Made by a program: the position numbers and the translations under genes. 64,000 bases of DNA from CALKGK01 sp964649515 (GTDB lineage Bacteria; Bacteroidota; Bacteroidia; Flavobacteriales_D; Sanyastnellaceae): positions 1 through 64,000 of the forward strand of contig CAZYPV010000005.1 of assembly GCA_964649515.1 (NCBI GenBank), in the 5' to 3' direction. A model generated the notes under the pieces. That model worked only from the letters and a program-made list of their open reading frames with translations. It ran no database searches and was not told the origin of the DNA. Each line of letters opens with the position of its first letter. Position 1 is the first letter of the stretch. Positions 7,565-15,931 of the stretch are shown here, piece after piece.

Positions 7565-8520
7565 AAATTGCATTCATCGGACACAGCGTAGCAGTTAAAA
7601 ATTGCATCGAAATACTTCAAGGGACTCCTCATGAAGTGGTGGCTATTTTCACTCATCCGAGAGAGGGACATTTGAGGGATTTGGCCATTTACGAGGAGCG
7701 CAAAGAACTGTTTGGAGACTATGCATACGATGTTTTCAATGCAAGTGATGATTATGGAATTCCCGTTATTGAATATCAAGATCTCTCCGAACAAAGCGAG
7801 ATCGACCGCTTGCGAAAATATGCTCCAGACGCCGTAGTGACCATCGGTTGCAGAGACATCCTGAAGGCCAATTTCATCGAACAATTCGAACACGTCTTCA
7901 ACCTTCACCCCTATTATCTTCCATATTTCAGAGGTGCCGGAATAGACAGTTGGCTCATTCTTCAAGGACAAAGCCCGAGTACTCAATACGCCACGTGCCA
8001 TTTCATCAGTCCGAAAATCGATGCTGGAAAGGTCATCGCTACCTTGCCCTATTTGGTTCCTGAACACGCGAAGCCCATCGACATCTTTAAAGTGAGAATG
8101 GACACTCTAGGGCCGCTCTTGGTGAAAGCTTTGGAAAACATCACCTCAGCTCGTCCGAGTTATACTGAGCAAGACGAAAGCCAGAGTATGTATTACCCCC
8201 GACTGAACACCCTTCGTGATGGTAAAATCGATTTTTATCAGTGGAGCGGCGAGGAAATATCCTTGTTCATTCGTGCCTTTTCTTACCCCTATGAAGGAGC
8301 TTGGTTTTTGTTGAACGGGGAAAAGATACATGTACATGAATGTGCCTTTACTCCAAACAAGAACAATCATCCCTACAGCGTTGGTTTGATCGTTAGAAAG
8401 GATGCTACTGGAATTTCCATTTTGGTAAAAGACGGCTTATTGAGGGTGTCGGAATTGATGAAAAACGGTCAAGCACTTGAGCCGAAAAAGATTAAAATTG
8501 GTAAACGCATTCACTCATGA
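7561..8520 (+). CDS. Sugar N-formyltransferase (methionyl-tRNA formyltransferase fold)
   Basis: This 319-residue protein has the formyltransferase catalytic triad: Asn114 and His116 in FNLHPYYLPYFRG and Asp154 in ISPKIDAGKVIA. The HPYYLP replaces the HxSLLP of tRNA enzymes, which fits a sugar-specific relative. Residues ~210-319 form a C-terminal domain like the Fmt C domain. It would move the formyl group of N10-formyl-THF to an amino sugar. The start at 7561 is chosen because it overlaps the upstream stop (ATGA) and begins with the Rossmann strand MKIAFIGH. An in-frame extension to 7429 runs through the GT2 gene. Its coupling to a cytidylyltransferase and an aminotransferase suggests that the formylated amine is made by this cassette (inference). 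Confidence 0.85.
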   Translation: MKIAFIGHSVAVKNCIEILQGTPHEVVAIFTHPREGHLRDLAIYEERKELFGDYAYDVFNASDDYGIPVIEYQDLSEQSEIDRLRKYAPDAVVTIGCRDILKANFIEQFEHVFNLHPYYLPYFRGAGIDSWLILQGQSPSTQYATCHFISPKIDAGKVIATLPYLVPEHAKPIDIFKVRMDTLGPLLVKALENITSARPSYTEQDESQSMYYPRLNTLRDGKIDFYQWSGEEISLFIRAFSYPYEGAWFLLNGEKIHVHECAFTPNKNNHPYSVGLIVRKDATGISILVKDGLLRVSELMKNGQALEPKKIKIGKRIHS

Positions 8521-9275
8521 CCCTAGCCATCATTCAAGCCCGCATGGGGAGCACTCGTTTGCCTGGAAAAGTGCTCATGCCCGTTAACGGAGAAACCTCC
8601 ATTTTGGCGACCCTTCTCCAACGATTGGCCCCATCAAAACAGATTGACCAAATCATTGTGGCCACAACAAACCTCCCTGAAGATCAAGCCATCGCTGATT
8701 TTTGTGACGAAATGGGGGTGAATTGTTTTCGAGGAAGCGATTGGGATGTTTTGGACCGCTTCTATCAAGCCGCCAATAGCTTGGAGCAAACGCCCAGCAC
8801 CATTGTGCGAATTTGTTGTGACAATCCCCTTCACCACCACAGTGTTGCCGATTTTGTGATTGACCACTACCACCGTTCTGGGGCTGATTATTTTTCCAAC
8901 AGCAACCAAGAGCCCGACTTCTTGGAAGATGGGTTTGACACGGAAGTTTTTCGTTACACGGCGCTAGCCGACGCTTGGGAAAAAGCCGAGTTATTGAGCG
9001 AGCGGGAACACGTTTGTCCCTACATCAAAAAACACTTCAAGTGCGCTTGGAAAAAAGCCCATGAAGACTACCACTTCAAATTATCTGTAGATACCGCGGA
9101 AGATCTTGCTGCCGTTCAGACAATTTTCACGATTTTGGGAGAAAATGAAGATTTTGGTATTCATGAAGTGGTGCAATTGCTTCAAGAGCAACCAGAAATA
9201 CTTGAAATCAACAAGGAAAGTAAAATCAACAGTGGTTTTGAAAAATCGCTGAAAGAGGATAAAAAAATATCATGA
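8517..9275 (+). CDS. SpsF-like cytidylyltransferase
   Basis: This 252-residue protein starts with the nucleotidyltransferase motif IIQARMGSTRLPGKVL and has IIVATTNLPEDQAI, CFRGSDWDVLDRFY and VRICCDNPL, the layout of COG1861/SpsF relatives of CMP-sugar-acid synthetases. Such enzymes are expected to attach CMP to a 2-keto-3-deoxy sugar acid. The C-terminal ~30 residues are charged and may be disordered. It is coupled at both ends by ATGA overlaps (8517-8520 and 9272-9275) to the formyltransferase and to the aminotransferase. A second paralogue is at 24780. The substrate is not known from sequence; CMP activation of an amino or formamido sugar acid is the inference. Confidence 0.82.
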   Translation: MTLAIIQARMGSTRLPGKVLMPVNGETSILATLLQRLAPSKQIDQIIVATTNLPEDQAIADFCDEMGVNCFRGSDWDVLDRFYQAANSLEQTPSTIVRICCDNPLHHHSVADFVIDHYHRSGADYFSNSNQEPDFLEDGFDTEVFRYTALADAWEKAELLSEREHVCPYIKKHFKCAWKKAHEDYHFKLSVDTAEDLAAVQTIFTILGENEDFGIHEVVQLLQEQPEILEINKESKINSGFEKSLKEDKKIS

Positions 9276-10615
9276 ACAAGCCCATCACCCTACCCCATAT
9301 CGACCAGTTTGCGAAGAGCGATGAACACCGCAGTGTGATTCACGATCTCATCCCTGGTGGAGCGCATACCTACAGCAAGGGAGACGACCAATTCCCCATC
9401 AAATCACCCGCCGCCATTACCCATGCCAAAGGGGCCTATTGCTGGGACGTGGATGGCAATAAGTACTTGGACACCCTGATGGGTTTAACTTCCGTTTCCT
9501 TGGGACATGCGTACGAACCTGTACTCGAACGTGTAAAAGAAGAATTGTCCAAAGGTTCCAACTTCTCTCGACCATCAACCATTGAACGTGAGATGGCAGA
9601 ACGGTTCTTGGCTTTGGTTCCCCAGCACGACATGATCAAATATGCGAAAAATGGGTCAACAGTGACCACCGCAGCCATCAAGTTAGCTCGAGCATTTACC
9701 GGTAGAGACCTCGTTGCAAGAACGGCTGAGCACCCTTTTTACAGCTACGACGATTGGTTCATTGGGTCTACCGCCTGTGATTTTGGTGTGCCCCGTGAAG
9801 TAAAGAACAAAACCATCACTTTCAAACACAACGATTTGGAAGATTTGGAACGCATGTTCAATGAGCACCCCGGACAAATTGCTTGCATCATTGGGGAACC
9901 TGAAAAATGGGAGGTGATTGCCCCCGATTTTTATGAAAAAGCCATTGCCATTGCGCACAAACATGGAGCCCTTTGGATTATGGATGAAATGATTACCGGA
10001 TTTAAAACCGATTATCCTGGAAGCATCAAACGTTTGAATGCGGAGCCCGACATGGCGACTTGGGGAAAAGGGATTGCCAACGGTTTTTCATTTTGTGCCT
10101 TGACCGGAAAAAAAGAAGTGATGCAACTCGGCGGCATCAATCGCACGGGAGAGAAGAAACTCTTTTTGGTGAGCACCACTCACGGTGGAGAAACCCACTC
10201 CATTGCCGCAGGCTTAGCCACGATGGACGTTTTCGAGAATGAACCCGTGATTGAACACAACCAGAAAATTGGTCAGTACTTTTTGGACGGCATCACTTCC
10301 ATTCTCGATCGTAAAAATCTTCAGGACTATTTCAAGATTATGGGCTTCAATTGGAGCATCGGCTTGGGCATTATGGGGCAAGACAAACAGCCGTCCATGG
10401 AATACCGCACCTTGTTTATGCAAGAAATGATTCAACGAGGAGTGCTGTACCAAGGCATTTTGTCGCCGTGTTACTCCCACACCCAAGAGGACATCGATTT
10501 GATGTTGGCTGCCTTTGATGAGAGTTGCGACGTGTTTCAAAAAGCGCTTGATTCGGGCGTAGAGCAATTCTTGGTGGGTGAAGCCATCAAACCTGTATTC
10601 CGTCAATTTAACTAG
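9272..10615 (+). CDS. Class III PLP aminotransferase (glutamate-1-semialdehyde aminomutase-like)
   Basis: This 447-residue fold-type I PLP enzyme resembles HemL. The PLP-binding Asp238 is in LWIMDEMITGF and the Schiff-base Lys266 is in MATWGKGIANGFSFCAL. The glycine-rich HTYSKGDDQFP and the STTHGGETHS segment also fit this family. HemL itself is normally encoded once as a haem gene; here the copy sits in a sugar cassette and overlaps spsF-like DNA by ATGA. Related class III enzymes in sugar clusters aminate nucleotide-linked or free keto sugars. The enzyme would supply the amine that the formyltransferase modifies (inference). The SDR follows after three bases. Confidence 0.85.
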   Translation: MNKPITLPHIDQFAKSDEHRSVIHDLIPGGAHTYSKGDDQFPIKSPAAITHAKGAYCWDVDGNKYLDTLMGLTSVSLGHAYEPVLERVKEELSKGSNFSRPSTIEREMAERFLALVPQHDMIKYAKNGSTVTTAAIKLARAFTGRDLVARTAEHPFYSYDDWFIGSTACDFGVPREVKNKTITFKHNDLEDLERMFNEHPGQIACIIGEPEKWEVIAPDFYEKAIAIAHKHGALWIMDEMITGFKTDYPGSIKRLNAEPDMATWGKGIANGFSFCALTGKKEVMQLGGINRTGEKKLFLVSTTHGGETHSIAAGLATMDVFENEPVIEHNQKIGQYFLDGITSILDRKNLQDYFKIMGFNWSIGLGIMGQDKQPSMEYRTLFMQEMIQRGVLYQGILSPCYSHTQEDIDLMLAAFDESCDVFQKALDSGVEQFLVGEAIKPVFRQFN

Positions 10616-10618
10616 AAC

Positions 10619-11443
10619 ATGAGTCAAGAAAGAACCACCGACCCCAGCAAGATTGATTTCAGGCAAAAGTTTGAGCTTCAAGGAAAAGTAATCGTGATTA
10701 CTGGTGCTTGCGGACTCATTGGTCGTGCTTTTTGTGAAGCGGCCGCGCAATTTGGTGCTCACTTAGTGCTTGCAGACATCCCTGCTGCAAACCCAGAAGC
10801 CGCAGCCAAAGCACTTGAAGAAAAACACGGCCGCAAAATGCTTGGATTTGGATTGGACGTTGCTGTGAAAAACGAAGTAAATGCACTGAAAGCTGCGGTA
10901 GAAGGCACATTTGGAAAGTGTGACGGTTTGGTGAATGGACATCAGAACAAAACCAAAAGCTTTTTTGAGCCCTTTGAAGAATATGGGGAAGACAATTGGG
11001 ACGCCGTGGTGGAAACCAACCTCAAAGGAACCTTCCTCACTTGCCAAATTTTGGGCACGTGGATGACACAATTGGGTGGTGGAAGCATTGTGAACATCCC
11101 TTCGACTTACAGCGTTGTTGCACCCAATCAAAACCTCTACAAAGGGACCAGCTTGGGTTGTCCGGCAGCTTACTCCGCATCCAAAGGCGGCGTTGATGCC
11201 CTTTCACGCTACTTAGCCTCCTATTGGGCCACTAAAAAAGTAAGAGTAAACATGATTACTCCCCACGGAGTTTGGAACAATCATGAGCAACAATTTGAAG
11301 ATAATTTTGCCCGCTTCTCCCCCATGGAACGCCTGAGCTACAACCATGAAGTGGCAAGTGCACTCATCTACCTCTTGTCTGACGCGAGCTCCTATGTTAC
11401 TGGAGACAACATGTTGGTTGAAGGGGGATGGACCGTTTGGTAA
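10619..11443 (+). CDS. SDR oxidoreductase, PtmA-like
   Basis: This 274-residue classical SDR has the nucleotide motif VITGACGLIGRAF, NGHQN at the position of the usual NNAG, the catalytic-region Ser in NIPSTYSVVAP, and the Tyr185-x3-Lys189 pair in AAYSASKGG. It ends with GDNMLVEGGWTVW. The segment NLYKGTSLGCPAAYSASKGG resembles the SDRs of flagellin and polysaccharide sugar loci such as Campylobacter PtmA, which takes part in the GDP-linked legionaminic route. It could instead oxidise a sugar hydroxyl to feed the class III aminotransferase next door. Both roles are inferences; the SDR assignment itself is firm. Confidence 0.82.
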   Translation: MSQERTTDPSKIDFRQKFELQGKVIVITGACGLIGRAFCEAAAQFGAHLVLADIPAANPEAAAKALEEKHGRKMLGFGLDVAVKNEVNALKAAVEGTFGKCDGLVNGHQNKTKSFFEPFEEYGEDNWDAVVETNLKGTFLTCQILGTWMTQLGGGSIVNIPSTYSVVAPNQNLYKGTSLGCPAAYSASKGGVDALSRYLASYWATKKVRVNMITPHGVWNNHEQQFEDNFARFSPMERLSYNHEVASALIYLLSDASSYVTGDNMLVEGGWTVW

Positions 11444-11492
11444 ACCATCCATCAAGCAGAAGAAGATAAAAACTACAGAGCAGCGAAGGAAG

Positions 11493-12371
11493 ATGTCAGA
11501 AAAAACAAAGGAGCATTGGGACATCGTTATTGAGCCGAGTCAATCATGGCGAGATAACTTTGATTGGAAGCAGATCCGTAAATACCGAGACCTCATGTGG
11601 TTGTTGGTAAAGCGTGATGTGGTGGCCGTTTATAAGCAAACCATCCTCGGTCCTGTGTGGTTTTTCATCCAACCTATTTTCACCATGGCGGTGTATATTT
11701 TGGTGTTTGGACTCATTGCCGACCTCGGTACGGACAACGTCCCCATGCCTTTATTCTACCTCAGTGGAGTCATTCTTTGGGGTTATTTCTCCACCATGCT
11801 CACCACCACGGGAAGTACCTTCATTACGAATCAAGCGCTTTTTTCCAAAGTGTATTTCCCCCGGGTGATCGTTCCTTTGTCTTTGCTCTATTCCAACGGA
11901 TTGAAGTTCCTCATTCAGTTTGTTCTCTTTCTTGTGGTGTTCATTTTTTATGCCGTGAAAGGGCAAGTGAGTTTGGGCACACACTGGTACTTGCTACCAT
12001 TGAGTGTCATATTGATGGCCTTTCAAGGATTGGCCGGGGGATTGATTGTCAGTGCTTTGGCAACAAGGTATCGTGACGTGAATTTCTTGGTGAAGTTTGG
12101 TGTAGATCTGCTTCGTTATGCAACGCCCATTGTCTATCCCATGAGCCTCTTGTATGCCGAGGGAAGCAATGAAACCTTGAGGTACATCATCATGGCCAAT
12201 CCCATGACAGGAGTATTGGACGCCTTCAAAGTGGCTGCATTTGATCAAAGCTTTGTCCAACCATATTTTTGGGAAACACTGCTCTACAGCACGGGAGTTA
12301 CTCTCTTGATGCTCATCATTGGAATTGCCTCATTCCACAAGGTAGAAAAGAAATTTATAGATACGGTTTAA
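11493..12371 (+). CDS. wzm: ABC-type polysaccharide export permease (Wzm-like)
   Basis: This 292-residue integral membrane protein begins with a hydrophilic segment ending in RKYRDLMWLLVKRDVVAVYKQT, then LGPVWFFIQPIFT, followed by six hydrophobic segments, as in ABC-2 O-antigen and teichoic acid permeases. I chose ATG 11493 because the longer frame from 11346 overlaps the SDR gene out of frame. It pairs with the ATPase three bases downstream. Together they would carry a lipid-linked polysaccharide across the cytoplasmic membrane. Confidence 0.88.
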   Translation: MSEKTKEHWDIVIEPSQSWRDNFDWKQIRKYRDLMWLLVKRDVVAVYKQTILGPVWFFIQPIFTMAVYILVFGLIADLGTDNVPMPLFYLSGVILWGYFSTMLTTTGSTFITNQALFSKVYFPRVIVPLSLLYSNGLKFLIQFVLFLVVFIFYAVKGQVSLGTHWYLLPLSVILMAFQGLAGGLIVSALATRYRDVNFLVKFGVDLLRYATPIVYPMSLLYAEGSNETLRYIIMANPMTGVLDAFKVAAFDQSFVQPYFWETLLYSTGVTLLMLIIGIASFHKVEKKFIDTV

Positions 12372-12373
12372 GC

Positions 12374-13666
12374 ATGAGTAAAGTAGCCATCGAAGTAAAA
12401 GACGTATCGAAGGAATACCGTTTAGGTGTTTTTGGAACTGGAATGCTCTCCACCGACATTAAACGTTGGTGGTATAAAATTCGAGGCAAGGAGGATCCGT
12501 TTCGCTTGGTCACAGCGGAAAATGATCGCACCAAAGCAAGCGAGAGTGAGTTTGTTTGGGCACTTCGCGATATCAACTTTTCTGTGAATGAGGGAGAAGT
12601 GCTTGGAATTATTGGTCGAAATGGCGCCGGAAAGTCCACCTTGTTGAAAGTATTGTCTCAAGTTACACCTCCCAGCACAGGCAGTATCAAAGCTCGCGGA
12701 CGCATTGCGAGTCTGTTGGAAGTAGGAACGGGAATGCACCCCGAATTAACGGGAAGAGAGAACATCTTTCTGAACGGTTCAATTTTGGGCATGGATAAGG
12801 CTGAAATTGCTTCTAAACTGGATGAAATTGTTGAATTTTCTGGTTGCGCCAAGTACATTGACACCCCTCTCAAACGGTACAGTTCTGGAATGAAAGTGAG
12901 GCTTGGGTTTGCCGTAGCGGCCTTTTTAGAGCCCGAAATCCTGATTGTTGACGAAGTACTCGCCGTGGGAGATGCCGAATTCCAAAAGAAGGCGATTGGG
13001 AAGATGAAAGATGTGAGTAAAGGAGAGGGAAGAACCGTCCTTTTTGTAAGCCACAACATGGGATCCATTCGCGCGCTGTGCGATCGGGGGCTGGTCATGG
13101 AACAAGGAAAACTGGCCTTCGACGGTCCGGTTGACGAAGCTGTGAAAGCCTATTTGAGTCAGGCCAACGCCGAAGAAGTGGATTTACATCTTCGAGAAGA
13201 CCGTGTAGGACGAGGAGATTTTCGTTTCAAGAGCATTCGTTTCTTGAACGGAGAAGGCGAAGCATGCAGTGAAGTGCTTAGTGGTCAGGCCATCACCATA
13301 CAAGTGCAATACGAACTCAAAAAAGCACTCGACCCCAAGAAACTGATTTTCACCGTGAACATTTGCGATGTTTATGAGCAGATGGTTTTGAGCTTTATTT
13401 CAGACGAAATGGGCTTTGTTGCCCCAGAATTGATGGATGGAGGGACGCTTGAACTTCACATTCCCGCATTGAATCTGCGTGGAGGATCTTATTCCATCCG
13501 CTTGTTTTCTGCCCATGGAGGCACCGGTGCTGACGACCTTCAGGACGTGATTGAGCAAGCCGCTACTTTGGACGTTCACCCCAGCGACTTTTGGGGATCT
13601 GGAAAAACCACTCGACCAATGTACTCCGCTCTCTGCGCTGGAGAAATGACCCATAAAAACACCTGA
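12374..13666 (+). CDS. wzt: ABC-type polysaccharide export ATPase with C-terminal carbohydrate-binding domain (Wzt-like)
   Basis: This 430-residue protein has Walker A IIGRNGAGKSTLLK near residue 80, the signature YSSGMKVRLGFAVAAF, Walker B EILIVDEVLAVGD and the switch His in FVSHNMGSI. The insertion before Walker A (GTGMLSTDIKRWWYKIRG) is typical of polysaccharide exporters. Residues ~265-430 form a beta-rich domain like the Wzt C-terminal domain, which in the known O9a system reads the terminal modification of the finished glycan. If so, this exporter checks a capped polymer. ATG 12374 is used; upstream in-frame sequence belongs to wzm. LegC follows 11 bases later. Confidence 0.88.
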   Translation: MSKVAIEVKDVSKEYRLGVFGTGMLSTDIKRWWYKIRGKEDPFRLVTAENDRTKASESEFVWALRDINFSVNEGEVLGIIGRNGAGKSTLLKVLSQVTPPSTGSIKARGRIASLLEVGTGMHPELTGRENIFLNGSILGMDKAEIASKLDEIVEFSGCAKYIDTPLKRYSSGMKVRLGFAVAAFLEPEILIVDEVLAVGDAEFQKKAIGKMKDVSKGEGRTVLFVSHNMGSIRALCDRGLVMEQGKLAFDGPVDEAVKAYLSQANAEEVDLHLREDRVGRGDFRFKSIRFLNGEGEACSEVLSGQAITIQVQYELKKALDPKKLIFTVNICDVYEQMVLSFISDEMGFVAPELMDGGTLELHIPALNLRGGSYSIRLFSAHGGTGADDLQDVIEQAATLDVHPSDFWGSGKTTRPMYSALCAGEMTHKNT

Positions 13667-13677
13667 TTGATTACACC

Positions 13678-14832
13678 ATGGATACAAGTACACAACTCCT
13701 CCAAAAAATACGCTCCATTTACGGTGCAGAAGGATTCATTCCATTGCATGAGCCTCGCTTCAGAGGCAATGAAAAAAAATACCTCAACGCGTGCATTGAT
13801 TCTGGTTTTGTCTCCTCTGTGGGTGCTTTTGTGAGTCGATTTGAAGAAGACATGTGCAAGATTACCGGAGCAAAATACGCCGTGGCAACCGTAAACGGAA
13901 CCTCGGCCATTCACCTCGGTCTTGCGGCACTTGGGGTGGACGATACTTGTGAAGTCGTCACTCAAGCGCTCACCTTTGTGGCTACCGGAAATGCTATTGC
14001 TTACACGGGAGCTCGTCCGCGCTTTGTAGATGTCGATGAAAACACCATGGGCATGAGTGCTACAGCGCTCCAGCATTTTCTTGAAGCTGAAGTTGAGGTG
14101 GACGAAAACGGAACACCCTATAACAAACACAATGGCCGAAGAATAGGTGCTTGCGTTCCCATGCACACCTTTGGAATGCCGTGCGACATTGAGACCATCG
14201 TTGGCATTTGTGATGAATACAACATCCCTGTATTGGAAGATGCTGCAGAAGCCATCGGGAGCGGCAAAAAAGGAAAAAGCTGCGGCACCTTTGGAATCAT
14301 GGGTACCTTCAGTTTTAACGGAAATAAAGTAGTTACTGCGGGTGGAGGTGGCGCCATCGTTACTGATAACGAAGCACTTGCTAAGCACCTCAAACACCTC
14401 AGCACCACCGCAAAAGTACCTCACCGCTGGGAATACGTTCACGACTTCATTGGCTATAACTACCGAATGCCCAACGTGAATGCTGCGCTCATCTGCGCTC
14501 AATTGGAACAACTGGACACCTTCTTGGAAGAAAAAAGGAATGTTGCCCAACAATACAAAACACTGCTCCAAAACTCGGAAATTCAGTTCATGGACGAGCC
14601 CGAGGATTGCGTAGCCAACTACTGGCTCATGGCCATTTGTTTTGCGTCCAAAGAAGCAAGGGATGCTTTTTTAGCTACGAGCAACGAGCAAGACATCATG
14701 ACCCGTCCCGCTTGGGAGCCCCTGCACCAACTTTCCATGTTTCAAGCAGCAGACCAAGCTCCTTTGCCCGTAACTGAAGACATTGCCGCACGCATCGTTA
14801 ACATTCCCAGCAGTGCGCTGCCATCAAACTGA
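13678..14832 (+). CDS. legC: LegC-family aminotransferase (UDP/GDP-4-keto-6-deoxy-sugar 4-aminotransferase)
   Basis: This 384-residue DegT/DnrJ/EryC1-fold PLP enzyme opens with FIPLHEPRFRGNEKKYL and SGFVSSVGAFVSRFE, the hallmark of the LegC branch. PLP contacts are NGTSAIHL and LEDAAEAIG, and Lys217 in FSFNGNKVV is the Schiff base. LegC puts the C4 amine on the 4-keto-6-deoxy intermediate of legionaminic acid synthesis. The gene lies between the ABC exporter and the PtmE-like gene. The LegB dehydratase that would make its substrate is not in the window. Confidence 0.85.
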   Translation: MDTSTQLLQKIRSIYGAEGFIPLHEPRFRGNEKKYLNACIDSGFVSSVGAFVSRFEEDMCKITGAKYAVATVNGTSAIHLGLAALGVDDTCEVVTQALTFVATGNAIAYTGARPRFVDVDENTMGMSATALQHFLEAEVEVDENGTPYNKHNGRRIGACVPMHTFGMPCDIETIVGICDEYNIPVLEDAAEAIGSGKKGKSCGTFGIMGTFSFNGNKVVTAGGGGAIVTDNEALAKHLKHLSTTAKVPHRWEYVHDFIGYNYRMPNVNAALICAQLEQLDTFLEEKRNVAQQYKTLLQNSEIQFMDEPEDCVANYWLMAICFASKEARDAFLATSNEQDIMTRPAWEPLHQLSMFQAADQAPLPVTEDIAARIVNIPSSALPSN

Positions 14833-14863
14833 TTCCTTAAATTTAGACCACTAGAAACGCATC

Positions 14864-15931
14864 ATGGATTATCAAAAACATTGCATCTCCGCTGGCGACA
14901 GCTTATTTCAGGCCTTGAGCTTAATGGACCAATTGGAATCAAAGCTCTTGATGGTTCTGAATGAATCGGGGAAATTCATGTCTTTGGTCAGCATTGGTGA
15001 TATCCAACGTGCCATTCTTAAAAACCGCTCGCTTCAAGACCCTGTGAAGAGCATTCTCAGGGAGAAAATCACCGTTGGCCACGTGGACGACAACATTGTG
15101 GACATGAAAAAAATGGTACTGGAGCGCCGTTTGGAGTATTTGCCCGTTGTGGACAATGATCAAAACATTGTTCGCGTCATTCAATGGAAAGACGTTTCTA
15201 CCGATCAACGGGAAAAATCGAATGTTCTCAAAGACATCCCCGTAGTCATCATGGCAGGGGGCATGGGAACACGCTTGCGTCCCATCACCAACATCATCCC
15301 AAAAGCGCTCGTTCCCCTTGGAGAAAAACCCATCATCCAAGTCATTATCGAGCGATTCATCAATTATGGCTGTGAAGTTTTCTACATCTCTGTGAATTAC
15401 AAAGGCGATATGATTGAGGATTACTTGCGCAAGCTTGGATTGGACGTCACCTTTCATTTTTTCACCGAAGATCAACCCATGGGAACCGCCGGAAGTTTGT
15501 CACTCATCAAAGAAAAAATTAACGGGACCTTTTTTGTGAGCAATTGCGACATCATCATCGATCAAGACTTTGGCGAAGTGCTGGACTACCATAAGAAGCA
15601 CCAACATCAAATGACCGCCATTGCTGCAATGAAACACTTTCAAATATCTTACGGGATCATGGAAGTTGAAGAAAACGGCAAGCTCCAGAGCATTCAAGAA
15701 AAACCCACCTACCATTTTAGAGTGAATGCCGGTGTTTATGTTTTGGAAGCAGACATCTTGGAAATCATTCCTGAAAACGAGTTTTACAACATCAACGTTT
15801 TGATGGAGCAAGTGATGGAAAACGGCCGTTCAGTAGGCGTTTTTCCCGTAAGCGAAGGAGCATGGTTGGACATTGGCGTTTGGAGTGAATATCAGAAAAC
15901 CAACGAACTCTTTAATCAACGCGGTCTATGA
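14864..15931 (+). CDS. ptmE: CBS-pair nucleotidyltransferase (PtmE-like)
   Basis: This 355-residue protein has two CBS motifs in residues ~1-120 (LVSIGDIQRAIL and LPVVDNDQNIVRVI). They are followed by a sugar-phosphate nucleotidyltransferase domain starting at VVIMAGGMGTRLRPIT (~126) with PKALVPLGEKP and NCDIIIDQDF. This CBS-plus-transferase order is that of PtmE, which makes GDP-glucosamine for GDP-linked legionaminic acid synthesis in Campylobacter. It therefore fits LegC just upstream and the LegI-like synthase at 19524. The exact nucleotide and sugar are inferred. Its stop overlaps the next start (15928-15931). Confidence 0.83.
   Translation: MDYQKHCISAGDSLFQALSLMDQLESKLLMVLNESGKFMSLVSIGDIQRAILKNRSLQDPVKSILREKITVGHVDDNIVDMKKMVLERRLEYLPVVDNDQNIVRVIQWKDVSTDQREKSNVLKDIPVVIMAGGMGTRLRPITNIIPKALVPLGEKPIIQVIIERFINYGCEVFYISVNYKGDMIEDYLRKLGLDVTFHFFTEDQPMGTAGSLSLIKEKINGTFFVSNCDIIIDQDFGEVLDYHKKHQHQMTAIAAMKHFQISYGIMEVEENGKLQSIQEKPTYHFRVNAGVYVLEADILEIIPENEFYNINVLMEQVMENGRSVGVFPVSEGAWLDIGVWSEYQKTNELFNQRGL

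Noticed and set aside
13576..14571. 331-codon minus-strand frame opposite legC
   Set aside because: The + strand encodes a full LegC-family aminotransferase with the PLP lysine; the antisense frame has no domain.
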